Below are positions 1-6,180 of a stretch of DNA of 6,263 nucleotides, piece after piece (position 1 is the stretch's first letter; the number at the start of each line of letters is the position of its first letter). Made by a program: the position numbers and the translations under genes. Source of the stretch: Burkholderiales bacterium (GTDB lineage Bacteria > Pseudomonadota > Gammaproteobacteria > Burkholderiales > Burkholderiaceae_E); assembly GCA_027489195.1 (NCBI GenBank), contig JAIYAG010000059.1, positions 1-6,263 of the forward strand, read 5' to 3'. The notes below the pieces were generated by a model that did no database searches, was not told where the DNA came from, and saw nothing but the letters and a program-made list of their open reading frames with translations.

Positions 1-1289
1 ACCACCCGGTCGGCGCCGCGCTCCGCGGCCGCCGCCATCAGCGGGCGCTTGCCGAGGTCGCGGTCGCCGCCGGCGCCGAACACGCACCAGAGCGCGCCGC
101 CGCGGGCCGCCGCCACCGGCCGCAGCGCGGCCAGCGCGTTGTCCAGCGCATCGGGGGTGTGCGCGTAGTCGATCACCGCGAGCGGCACGCCGTCGCCCGC
201 GCCCACCGCCTGCAGCCGGCCCGGCACCGGGCGCAGCGCCGCGAGCCGCGCGAGCACGTCGTCGAAGCGCATGCCGAGCGCGAGCCACGCGCCGGCCACC
301 GCGAGCAGGTTCGCCGCGTTGAAGCGCCCGAGCAGCGGGGTGTCGAGCGTCGCCCGCCCCCAGTCGCCGTCGAGGCCGATGCGGGTGCCGGCAGCGGTGG
401 GAACCACCTCGGTCGCCACCAGCACGCGGTCGACCTCGCCGGCCGCCAGGTGGCAGGCGGGGCTGCCGCCGCCGTCCGTACCCGCCGCCGCCGCTCCGAT
501 CCGGTAGCCGATGCGCTGCACGCCGGGCGCGACCCTGGCCAGCATCGCCGCATGCGCGGCGTCGTCGAGGTTCACGACCGCCGCGCGCAGCCCCGGCCAG
601 CCGAAGAGCATCGCCTTGGCCTCGCCGTAGGCCTGCATCGTGCCGTGGTAGTCGAGGTGGTCGCGGGTCAGGTTGGTGAAGACGGCGACCGCCATGCGCG
701 TGCCGTCGAGCCGGTGCTGGTGCAGGCCGATCGACGAGGCCTCGATCGCGACCGCGTCGACGCCCGCCTGGGCGAACCGCGCGAACAGCGCCTGCAGCGC
801 GAGCGCATCGGGGGTGGTGAGGCCGGCGTCGTCGAGCGCGCCGTGTCCGTCCTCGCCGAGCACGCCGGCGCCGATCGTGCCGACCACCGCGGCGCGCCGA
901 CCCGCGGCCTGCAGTCCCTGCGCGATCCACTGGCTGCAGCTGGTCTTGCCGTTGGTGCCGGTGACCGCGACCACGTCCATCCGCGCGGTGGGTGCACCGA
1001 GGAAGGCGTCGGCGATCGGCCCGGCCAGGCGCTTGAGGCCGTCGACGGTGCGCACCGGCACGCCGTGCACCGACGGCTCGGCGCCGCCGGCCTCGGCGAC
1101 GACCGCCGCGGCACCGAGCGCGACCGCCTGCGCCACGTGCCGGCGCCCGTCCGCGCGCTCGCCGGGATAGGCGAAGAACGCGTCGCCCCGCGAGACACGG
1201 CGGCTGTCGGCGACCAGCGCCGCCCCCGGCGGCAGGACGCCGCGCAGCCAGCGCGCGAGCTCGACGGCCTGCTCAGGCGCCGCGGTCAC
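1..1289 (-). CDS. murE: UDP-N-acetylmuramyl-tripeptide synthetase MurE (3' end outside window)
   Basis: Cytoplasmic Mur ligase that adds the third residue of the peptidoglycan stem peptide to UDP-MurNAc-L-Ala-D-Glu using ATP. About 429 codons are visible with no stop, and the frame runs off the left edge. Family members are usually near 490-510 residues, so the missing part is the end of the C-terminal domain. The ATP-binding loop GTNGKT lies at residues 111-116. The conserved TNLTRDHLDYHG block is at 205-216, followed by Lys225 in GEAKAMLF, which matches the carbamylated lysine of the family. The C-terminal domain motif DYAHTPDAL is at 374-382. The DNPR-type motif that helps tell diaminopimelate from lysine enzymes is not in the window; diaminopimelate is expected for a proteobacterium. 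The GTG start overlaps the ftsI stop by four bases (GTGA) and has GGGAG five bases upstream, so translation is probably coupled to ftsI. Confidence 0.96.
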   Translation of the reverse strand, partial: MTAAPEQAVELARWLRGVLPPGAALVADSRRVSRGDAFFAYPGERADGRRHVAQAVALGAAAVVAEAGGAEPSVHGVPVRTVDGLKRLAGPIADAFLGAPTARMDVVAVTGTNGKTSCSQWIAQGLQAAGRRAAVVGTIGAGVLGEDGHGALDDAGLTTPDALALQALFARFAQAGVDAVAIEASSIGLHQHRLDGTRMAVAVFTNLTRDHLDYHGTMQAYGEAKAMLFGWPGLRAAVVNLDDAAHAAMLARVAPGVQRIGYRIGAAAAGTDGGGSPACHLAAGEVDRVLVATEVVPTAAGTRIGLDGDWGRATLDTPLLGRFNAANLLAVAGAWLALGMRFDDVLARLAALRPVPGRLQAVGAGDGVPLAVIDYAHTPDALDNALAALRPVAAARGGALWCVFGAGGDRDLGKRPLMAAAAERGADRV

Positions 1290-3016
1290 AGGCTCTCCCG
1301 GACCGGCTCGGCCGGCTGGATCAGCGTGGTGAAGGGCGCGTCCGGCGCCACCCGCAGCGCGCGCAGCGTCTCGCCGGTGATCCGCGCGAAGATGGGCGCC
1401 GCGACCAGGCCGCCGTAGTACTTGCCCGCCGTCGGCTCGTCGACCATCACCGCGACCACCACGCGCGGATTCGAGACCGGCGCGAACCCGACGAAGGAGG
1501 CGATGTACTTGTTCTGGTAGGCGCCGTTCTCCTGCTTGTGCGCGGTGCCGGTCTTGCCGCCGACCCGATAGCCCTGGATCTGCGCGAGCGGCGCGGTGCC
1601 CTGCGGGCCGGCCGCCATCTCGAGCATCTTGCGCACCTGCTGCGCGACCTCGGGGCGGAACACCTGCACGCCCGCGGCCGGCGCGTCGGACTTGAGCATC
1701 GTCAGCGGAATCATCTCGCCGTCGCGCGCGAAGACCGTGTAGGCCCGCGCCATCTGCAGCAGCGACACCGAGATGCCGTGCCCGTACGACATCGTCGCCT
1801 GCTCGATCGGCTTCCAGGTCTTGTACGGCCGCACGCGACCGGCGACCGCGCCGGGGAACCCGATGTGCGGCGGCTGCCCGAAGCCGAGCGAGGTGAAGCC
1901 CTCCCACATGCGCTGCGGCGGCAGCTGCAGCGCCATCTTCACCGTGCCGACGTTCGACGACTTCTGCAGGATCTGCTCCACGGTCAGCACGCCGTAGCGG
2001 TGGGCGTCGCCGATCGTCGCGGTGCCGATCGTCAGCTTGCCCGGCGAGGTGTCGATGGGCGTGCTCGGCCTGACCTTGCCGGCCTCGAGCGCCATCGCGA
2101 CCGAGAACGGCTTCATCGTCGAGCCGGGCTCGTAGGTGTCGGTGATCACGCGGTTGCGCAGCTGCCCGCCGGTGAGGGCCGCGCGGTTGTTCGGGTCGTA
2201 GGTCGGCAGGTTGGCGAGCGCGAGGATCTCGCCGGTGCGCACGTCGACGACGATCGCGGCGGCGGCCTTGGCGCGGTGCTCGCGCAGCGCGTCTCGGAGC
2301 GCGTTGAAGGCGAGGAACTGGATCCGCGTGTCGATCGACAGCGCGAGGTCGTCGCCGTCCTGCGGTTCCGTGCCCGAGCCGACCTGCTCGATCACGCGGC
2401 CGAGGTTGTCCTTGATGACGCGGCGGCTGCCCGGCCGTCCGGCGAGGCGCTGCTGCTGCGACAGCTCGAAGCCTTCCTGGCCGACGTCCTCGACGTTGGT
2501 GAAGCCGACCAGATGCGCGACCGTCTCGCCCTCGGGATAGTGGCGCTTGTTCTCGGGGCGCAGGTGCACGCCGGGGATCTTCAGGGCCTCGACCCGCTTC
2601 GCGACGTCGGCGTCGACCTGCCGCTTCAGGTAGACGTAGTTCTTGCCCTCGACGAGCTTGCGCTCGAGCTCCTTCGGGTCGAGGCCGAGCAGCTTCGCGA
2701 GCTGCGCCTTCTGCGCGGTCGTGGCGACGACGTCGTCCGGGTCGGCCCAGACCGCCTTGGCAGGCAGGCTGGAGGCGAGCACGACACCGCCGCGGTCGAC
2801 GATCTTGCCGCGGTCGGCCGGGATGTCGAGCGTGCGCTCGTAGCGCACCGCGCCCTGCTTCTGCAGGTAGTCGTTGCTCAGCGCCTGCAGCCAGAACGCG
2901 CGCATCGCCAGCGCGACGAAGGCCATCGCGACCATGCCGAGCATGAAGCGCGAGCGCCAGGCCGGCAGCTTCGTGCTCAGCAGCGCGTTGCGCCCGAGCT
3001 TGACCGGACGGCCCAT
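1286..3016 (-). CDS. ftsI: Peptidoglycan D,D-transpeptidase FtsI (penicillin-binding protein 3)
   Basis: Septum-specific class B penicillin-binding protein that cross-links peptidoglycan at the division site, working with FtsW and the FtsQLB complex. The 576-residue length is normal for the family. A short basic cytoplasmic N-terminus precedes a single membrane segment at about residues 24-46. The periplasmic PBP dimer domain follows, with the conserved R-x-DIPADRGKIVDRxG stretch at about 61-76. The transpeptidase domain carries all three active-site motifs: STMK with catalytic Ser299 and Lys302, SSN at 353-355, and KTG at 488-490. The YGHGISVS block is at 411-418. The ATG shares one base with the ftsL stop (TGATG), and murE overlaps its own end by four bases, so it sits inside a tightly coupled operon. 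No truncation or altered motif is seen. Confidence 0.98.
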   Translation of the reverse strand: MGRPVKLGRNALLSTKLPAWRSRFMLGMVAMAFVALAMRAFWLQALSNDYLQKQGAVRYERTLDIPADRGKIVDRGGVVLASSLPAKAVWADPDDVVATTAQKAQLAKLLGLDPKELERKLVEGKNYVYLKRQVDADVAKRVEALKIPGVHLRPENKRHYPEGETVAHLVGFTNVEDVGQEGFELSQQQRLAGRPGSRRVIKDNLGRVIEQVGSGTEPQDGDDLALSIDTRIQFLAFNALRDALREHRAKAAAAIVVDVRTGEILALANLPTYDPNNRAALTGGQLRNRVITDTYEPGSTMKPFSVAMALEAGKVRPSTPIDTSPGKLTIGTATIGDAHRYGVLTVEQILQKSSNVGTVKMALQLPPQRMWEGFTSLGFGQPPHIGFPGAVAGRVRPYKTWKPIEQATMSYGHGISVSLLQMARAYTVFARDGEMIPLTMLKSDAPAAGVQVFRPEVAQQVRKMLEMAAGPQGTAPLAQIQGYRVGGKTGTAHKQENGAYQNKYIASFVGFAPVSNPRVVVAVMVDEPTAGKYYGGLVAAPIFARITGETLRALRVAPDAPFTTLIQPAEPVRESL

Positions 3017-3378
3017 CAGCGCACCTCCCGCACCGCGGCGACCGGGGGATGCGCCACGGTCGCGGCCGGGGGCGACACCGACGGGGACCCGCCGCCGGCA
3101 GCCGACGGCGCGCCGGCGGGGGCATTCACGTAGAGGGTGCGCTCGGGGGTGACCGGCTGCATCTTCAGGTCACGGCGGGCGACCGCGTCGATGCGCGAGT
3201 GCTTGGCGAGCTGCGTCTGCTCGAGCTGGAGCTGGTTCCACTCGACCTCGTGCTTGCGCGCCATCGACTGCGAGCGCTCGAGCTCGATGAACACCTTGCG
3301 CGCCCGGTGCTGCGAGGTGACGAGCAGCAGCGCGCAGGTCATCAGGATCGCGATCAGCACTGCATTGACCTTGGCCAT
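3016..3378 (-). CDS. ftsL: Cell division protein FtsL
   Basis: Small bitopic divisome protein that forms a complex with FtsB and FtsQ and helps activate FtsWI. The 120-residue protein has a very short cytoplasmic N-terminus (MAKVN), a membrane segment at about residues 5-21, and a charged, helix-forming region at about 24-66 rich in Glu, Gln, Leu and Arg, as expected for the FtsL coiled coil. The RRDLKMQPVTPERTLYV stretch at about 68-84 matches the conserved tail of FtsL in related bacteria. Residues from about 86 to 120 are a low-complexity Pro/Ala/Gly/Ser tail. It starts five bases after the rsmH stop, with an AAAGGA Shine-Dalgarno sequence inside the end of rsmH, and its stop shares a base with the ftsI start. 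The identification rests on topology and position between rsmH and ftsI, since FtsL sequences diverge strongly. Confidence 0.93.
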   Translation of the reverse strand: MAKVNAVLIAILMTCALLLVTSQHRARKVFIELERSQSMARKHEVEWNQLQLEQTQLAKHSRIDAVARRDLKMQPVTPERTLYVNAPAGAPSAAGGGSPSVSPPAATVAHPPVAAVREVR

Positions 3379-3383
3379 CGCGT

Positions 3384-4337
3384 TCAGATCCTTTGCGCCA
3401 CGCGCAGCACCGCCGAACGCGAGCGCGGATTGCCGGACACCTCGGCCTCGTCGGGCAGCAGGCGACCGATGCTCTCCAGTCGCGGCGGCGTGTCGTGCAC
3501 GGGCACGCCGGTGACCGGGTCGCGACGGGCCATGCGGCCCGCCTCGCGCGCGATGAACTGCTTGACCATCCGATCTTCGAGTGAGTGGAAGGAGAGGACG
3601 ACCATGCGTCCGCCGACGTTCAGCCGGCCGACGATGCGGTCGAGGACGAGCGCGAGCTCCTCAAGCTCTTGATTGACGAGAAGCCGTAGAGCCTGAAAGG
3701 TGCGTGTGGCCGGGTCCTTCCCCACTTCCGGCCTCTTCTGCCGGCCGCGGACGACGCCCGCCACGAGAGCGGCAAGCTCCCCGGTGGTGCGGAACGCGGT
3801 GTCGCCGGCATCCCGGCAGCGAGCAGCAATCGCCTTTGCAACCGGAACAGCAAACCGTTCTTCCCCATAGTCCCTCAGTGCCTCCGCGATATCCCGTTCA
3901 GACGCCTGAACCAGCCATTGCCTCGCCGACATGCCCTGCGTCGGATCCATCCGCATGTCGAGTGGACCGTCTGCCCTGAAACTGAAGCCCCGGGACGCAT
4001 CGTCGAGCTGGGGCGACGAGACGCCGAGATCGAGCAGCACGCCGTCGACCCCGTCGATGCCCCGCGCATCGAGCACCGCCCCGAACTCCGAGAAGCGTGC
4101 GTGCTCGATCGAGAAGCGCCCATCCGTCCACCCCCTGCCGACCGCGACCGCCTCGGGATCCCGATCGATCGCCAGCAACCGCCCCGACGGCCCCAGCTCG
4201 GCCAGGATCAGGGCGGAATGACCGCCCCGGCCGAACGTGCCGTCCACATAGACGCCGTCGGGCCGGATCGCCAGCCCGTCGACGCATGCCTGCGCCATCA
4301 CCGACCGGTGAACCCGGGGAACCGCCGGCTCGATCAA
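3384..4337 (-). CDS. rsmH: 16S rRNA (cytosine(1402)-N(4))-methyltransferase RsmH
   Basis: S-adenosylmethionine-dependent enzyme that methylates N4 of C1402 in the decoding centre of 16S rRNA; also known as MraW. The 317 residues are a normal length. The N-terminal HRSVM (10-14) corresponds to the usual HxPVL start of the family. The SAM-binding segment VDGTFGRGGHS is at 31-41, LLAIDRD at 54-60, LLDLGVSSPQLD at 101-112, GPLDMRMDP at 124-132, RTFQALRLLVNQEL at 212-225, LSFHSLEDR at 248-256 and the C-terminal NPRSRSAVLRV at 303-313. The start is a TTG: the in-frame codons upstream reach the mraZ TAG after only three codons, and no ATG or GTG lies before the conserved N-terminus. AGGCGG sits five bases before the TTG. 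The gap to mraZ is nine bases and the two genes are in the same frame. Confidence 0.97.
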   Translation of the reverse strand: MIEPAVPRVHRSVMAQACVDGLAIRPDGVYVDGTFGRGGHSALILAELGPSGRLLAIDRDPEAVAVGRGWTDGRFSIEHARFSEFGAVLDARGIDGVDGVLLDLGVSSPQLDDASRGFSFRADGPLDMRMDPTQGMSARQWLVQASERDIAEALRDYGEERFAVPVAKAIAARCRDAGDTAFRTTGELAALVAGVVRGRQKRPEVGKDPATRTFQALRLLVNQELEELALVLDRIVGRLNVGGRMVVLSFHSLEDRMVKQFIAREAGRMARRDPVTGVPVHDTPPRLESIGRLLPDEAEVSGNPRSRSAVLRVAQRI

Positions 4338-4346
4338 GGGCGCCGC

Positions 4347-4775
4347 CTAGATCGAAAGACCGGACAGGGCCTCGGGGATACCGCCTGCGATCGCCTCGTT
4401 TTCCTTCGCCGTCAGCCTGGGCTCGTCCCACAGCTCGAAGTGGGAGCCCATGCCGAGCAGCACGATGTCCTTCTCGAAACCCGCCGCCTGGCGCAGTTCG
4501 GGCGAGACCAGCACGCGACCGGTACCGTCGAGCTCGACGTCGGTCGCATTGCCGAGGAAGAACCGCTTCCACGCGCTCGCGCTGATCGGCAGCGCCGAGA
4601 TGCGTTCGCGGACCGCCTCCCAGACGGGTCGGGGGTAGAGGAGCAGGCAGCCGTCGGGGTGCCGGGTCAGCGTGAGCCGACCTTCGCACTGACTCATCAG
4701 CGCGTCGCGATGCCGCGTCGGGACCGACATGCGGCCCTTCGCGTCCAGCGCCAGCGCGGATCGCCCTTGGAACAT
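4347..4775 (-). CDS. mraZ: Transcriptional regulator MraZ
   Basis: DNA-binding protein of the AbrB/SpoVT fold that binds direct repeats in its own promoter and represses the dcw operon in the bacteria where it has been studied. The 142-residue protein shows the expected tandem arrangement. The first half carries DAKGRMSVP at 11-19 and the second DGTGRVLVSPELR at 83-95, the two conserved DxxGRxxxP motifs that form the DNA-binding surface. FFLGNATDVELD (72-83) and a terminal helical region also match the family. The ATG is preceded by AAGG six bases upstream. It is the first gene of the operon and lies downstream of four GTGG-type repeats at 4831-4870, the expected autoregulatory site. Confidence 0.97.
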   Translation of the reverse strand: MFQGRSALALDAKGRMSVPTRHRDALMSQCEGRLTLTRHPDGCLLLYPRPVWEAVRERISALPISASAWKRFFLGNATDVELDGTGRVLVSPELRQAAGFEKDIVLLGMGSHFELWDEPRLTAKENEAIAGGIPEALSGLSI

Positions 4776-4830
4776 TCCCTACCTTGTCCGTCGCGTCGTA
4801 GGACGGGTCGATCAGGCGCTAAACAGCACC

Positions 4831-4870
4831 GATCTCCCACTCTCAACCACTTTTCTGCACCTTTTCCCAC
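4831..4870 (-). promoter_or_regulatory. Probable MraZ operator (four 10-bp direct repeats)
   Basis: Read on the minus strand, four consecutive 10-base units are GTGGGAAAAG, GTGCAGAAAA, GTGGTTGAGA and GTGGGAGATC. A fifth, weaker unit (GGTGCTGTTT, 4821-4830) follows. The GTGGG-type core recurs every 10 bp, so all cores face the same side of the helix. This agrees with published MraZ sites, which are TGGGN boxes separated by 5 bp. The repeats begin within the -10 box and cover the predicted start site, so a bound MraZ ring would block initiation. Binding itself is inference. Confidence 0.85.
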
Positions 4871-4897
4871 TGTACGTAAAAGCGGAATGTCGGTCAA
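4869..4897 (-). promoter_or_regulatory. Predicted sigma70 promoter of the mraZ-dcw operon
   Basis: On the minus strand TTGACC (4897-4892, five of six consensus bases) is separated by exactly 17 bp from TACAGT (4874-4869, four of six). The predicted start, around 4862, gives an mraZ leader of roughly 85-90 bases and lies inside the MraZ repeats. The -35 box is also the right half of a GTCAA-N-TTGAC palindrome (4893-4903). No other promoter of comparable quality was seen between rnpB and mraZ. Confidence 0.75.
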
Positions 4898-4950
4898 GTT
4901 GACAGCGGGTTTTCTCAATCGGGACAAGCACTTAGCCGCGCTTCCTGAGA

Positions 4951-4968
4951 ACTGGATCGATATCCAGT
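4951..4968. repeat. Short inverted repeat between rnpB and mraZ
   Basis: ACTGGAT and ATCCAGT form perfect 7-bp arms around the 4-base centre CGAT. It lies about 65 bp downstream of the rnpB 3' end and 54 bp upstream of the mraZ -35 box. No T-run follows on either strand, so it is not a classic intrinsic terminator. It could be an operator or an RNA hairpin at the end of the rnpB transcript; the function is unknown. Confidence 0.5.
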
Positions 4969-5033
4969 ACCGAGCGCGAAAGCGAACCGAATCAGTCCCT
5001 TAACGGAAACTGCTCAGGTCGCGCATGAGGAGT

Positions 5034-5436
5034 GGAGCGGGTCTGTAGGCCGGATTCTGTGCGCCGGTCGCCCGGCGGACGGTCATTCGTCTAGGCCCCC
5101 GGTTGCCCGGGGGCTCGAGCCACCAACCCGCACGCTCGGAGGGGCGTCCTCCACGGTCTGCACCGAACGCGTGCCTATTTGGTGTTGCTCCGGGTGGGGT
5201 TTGGCGTGCCGCCCCTGTCGCCAGGGACGCGGTGGGCTCTTACCCCACCGTTTCACCCTTGCCTGCGACCGCTTGCGCGGCCCCATCGGCGGTCTGTTCT
5301 CTGTGCCACTGTCCGTCGCCTTGGGCGCGCCTTTCGGACACGCTCGCTGCGCCTGGCCGTTAGCCAGCACCCTGCCCTCTGGAGTCCGGACCTTCCTCCC
5401 GGGCATTGCTGCCCCGGCGACCGTCCGACCCGCTCC
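5034..5436 (-). ncRNA. rnpB: RNase P RNA, bacterial type A
   Basis: Catalytic RNA of ribonuclease P, which with the RnpA protein matures the 5' ends of tRNAs. The ends are defined by a perfect 10-bp P1 helix, GGAGCGGGTC (5436-5427) with GACCCGCTCC (5043-5034). The conserved 5' core GGAGGAAGGTCCGGACTCC (within 5381-5400) and the 3' core ACAGAATCCGGCCTACAGAC (5060-5041) are the strands that form helix P4. Between them are the conserved AAGGGTGAAACGGTG and GTAAGAGCCCACCGCG segments and GAGCAACACCAAATAG. A P15 stem is formed by GCACGC (5174-5169) and GCGTGC (5135-5130). The GGT at 5164-5162 in its loop is probably the motif that pairs with tRNA CCA ends. At about 403 nt it is somewhat longer than the 377-nt E. 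coli RNA. Exact mature ends may differ by a few bases. No clear intrinsic terminator follows. Confidence 0.97.
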
Positions 5437-5449
5437 AGGGCGGATTCTA
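5437..5449 (-). promoter_or_regulatory. rnpB -10 box and GC-rich discriminator
   Basis: On the minus strand TAGAAT (5449-5444, five of six consensus bases) is followed by the 7-base CCGCCCT, which places the start site at 5436, the first base of the P1 helix. The GC-rich discriminator is typical of stringently controlled stable RNA promoters, so growth-rate control is a reasonable inference. The region where the -35 box should be (about 5466-5472) is very GC-rich and has no good TTGACA match. Confidence 0.7.
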
Positions 5450-5460
5450 TCCGCTCGCGG

Positions 5461-5512
5461 GGCGCGGACCGCCGGCGGGCGGCGGCGCCTCGCCGGCCGC
5501 CGGTACCGCGCC
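5461..5512. repeat. GC-rich imperfect inverted repeat between divergent genes
   Basis: GGCGCGGACC (5461-5470) pairs with GGTACCGCGCC (5502-5512), with a single bulged A, around a centre of 31 bases that is almost entirely G and C and can form further pairs. It occupies the -35 region of rnpB and would lie upstream of, or in the leader of, the plus-strand gene at 5566. It might be a regulatory fold or simply a by-product of the extreme GC content. Confidence 0.4.
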
Positions 5513-5565
5513 TAAGCTCCCGGAGATGATCGCGGCAGGTGCCGCGCTTCCGACGGAGTTCCTGC

Positions 5566-6078
5566 ATGCCCCATCCGACCCGCCTCGTCCTCGGCCCGCT
5601 CCTGGGTGCGACGCTGCTCGCCGCGCTCGCCGCGCCCGCGGCCGCCTCGGCACCGGCCGCGATGCCGGCGCTCGATCTCGGCGCCCCGTCCGTGCAGTCG
5701 CAGCGCGGGCAGCGGCTGAAGGTGGCGGTGCCCTTCGGCTCCGCGCCCGGCGAACCGGTGTCCGCGACCCGTTTCGAGGTGGTGTCGGTCCAGGCGCCGG
5801 CGGGCTTCACGGCCCCGGACGCCGCCGGCTTCACGATTTCCAAGCCGGCGAGCCGCAACCTGGTCTTCCTGCAGTCGCGCGAGTCGATCGAGGCGCCCGA
5901 GCTGATCCTGACCGTGCGCGTCGCGAACCAGCCCGAGGGCGCGCAGACCTGGACGATCGGGGTGCCGCCCGCGAAGGCCTCGATGCCGATGGCCCTCGCC
6001 GACTCGGCGCCGCGCGCGTCGGGCGCCGAGCGAGCGGCCCGCCGCGGTCCTGCGCGCAAGGCACCCGCCACGCGCTAG
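5566..6078 (+). CDS. Small exported protein with a FimV N-terminal-like domain
   Basis: Protein of 170 residues, divergent from rnpB. I chose the ATG at 5566 over the in-frame GTG at 5539 because GGAG lies seven bases upstream and a signal peptide then begins at once. Residues 1-6 form a basic n-region, about 7-24 a hydrophobic core (LVLGPLLGATLLAALAAP), and AAASA at 25-29 a signal peptidase I site. The mature part begins LDLGAPSVQSQRGQRLKVAV, then strand-rich sequence to SKPASRNLVFLQS (92-104) and IEAPELILTVRVANQPEGAQTWTIGVPP (108-135). That layout (LG-x-x-x-V-x-S near the start, then a bulky strand, a 'x-EAPEL' step and a closing strand) resembles the N-terminal domain of FimV pilus/polarity proteins. 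The long FimV body is absent. Residues 136-170 are an Ala/Arg-rich basic tail. The role is unknown and the FimV link is by pattern only. It is probably periplasmic. Confidence 0.75.
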   Translation: MPHPTRLVLGPLLGATLLAALAAPAAASAPAAMPALDLGAPSVQSQRGQRLKVAVPFGSAPGEPVSATRFEVVSVQAPAGFTAPDAAGFTISKPASRNLVFLQSRESIEAPELILTVRVANQPEGAQTWTIGVPPAKASMPMALADSAPRASGAERAARRGPARKAPATR

Positions 6079-6149
6079 CCTCGCCGGCCCAGCCGCCGAC
6101 GCGCGCCCTTGACGCGGCGCAAGGCGGCACCACGCGGGGCGGACCATGA

Positions 6150-6180
6150 TCCCGTGATGTCGGAACGAACCATCACGGGA
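6150..6180 (+). promoter_or_regulatory. Perfect 10-bp inverted repeat overlapping the SDR ribosome binding site
   Basis: TCCCGTGATG (6150-6159) and CATCACGGGA (6171-6180) are exact reverse complements around an 11-base centre. The half-site centres are 21 bp apart, two turns of the helix, as expected for a site bound by a dimeric repressor. The right arm includes GGGA of the GGGAGG Shine-Dalgarno sequence (6177-6182) of the next gene. As DNA it could be an operator; as RNA it could be a hairpin that hides the ribosome binding site. No T-run follows, which argues against a terminator. Confidence 0.6.

Noticed and set aside
159..1418. Long plus-strand open frame opposite murE (419 codons)
   Set aside because: Its product is an Arg/Ala/His-rich string with no family features, and the minus strand carries a clear MurE with its motifs. 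In GC-rich DNA the antisense frame is often open by chance.
1538..3133. Long plus-strand open frame opposite ftsI (531 codons)
   Set aside because: Its product is Arg/Leu/Ala/Asp-biased without recognisable domains, and the opposite strand encodes complete FtsI with all three active-site motifs.
4831..4870. Possible CRISPR-like or minisatellite array
   Set aside because: The unit is only 10 bp with no spacers, and position and core sequence fit the MraZ operator.
4899..4927. Plus-strand promoter starting with TTGACA at 4899-4904
   Set aside because: The position 17 bp downstream reads GGACAA, which is not a -10 box, and no plus-strand gene follows before rnpB.
3918..5003. Plus-strand open frame opposite rsmH and mraZ
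   Set aside because: It crosses two well-supported genes and the mraZ control region, and its composition is that of an antisense shadow.
4980..5033. Intrinsic terminator downstream of rnpB
   Set aside because: Only a weak 4-bp CTCA/TGAG pairing and no U-run are seen, so I do not call one.
5083..5529. Several short open frames on both strands across 5083-5529
   Set aside because: The segment is the RNase P RNA, recognised from its conserved cores and P1 helix; the open frames reflect GC content.
6109..6137. TTGACG at 6109 as -35 box for the SDR gene
   Set aside because: With a 17-bp spacer the -10 position is ACGCGG, which has no resemblance to TATAAT. The best -10-like hexamer (CATGAT, 6145-6150) is 30 bp away.
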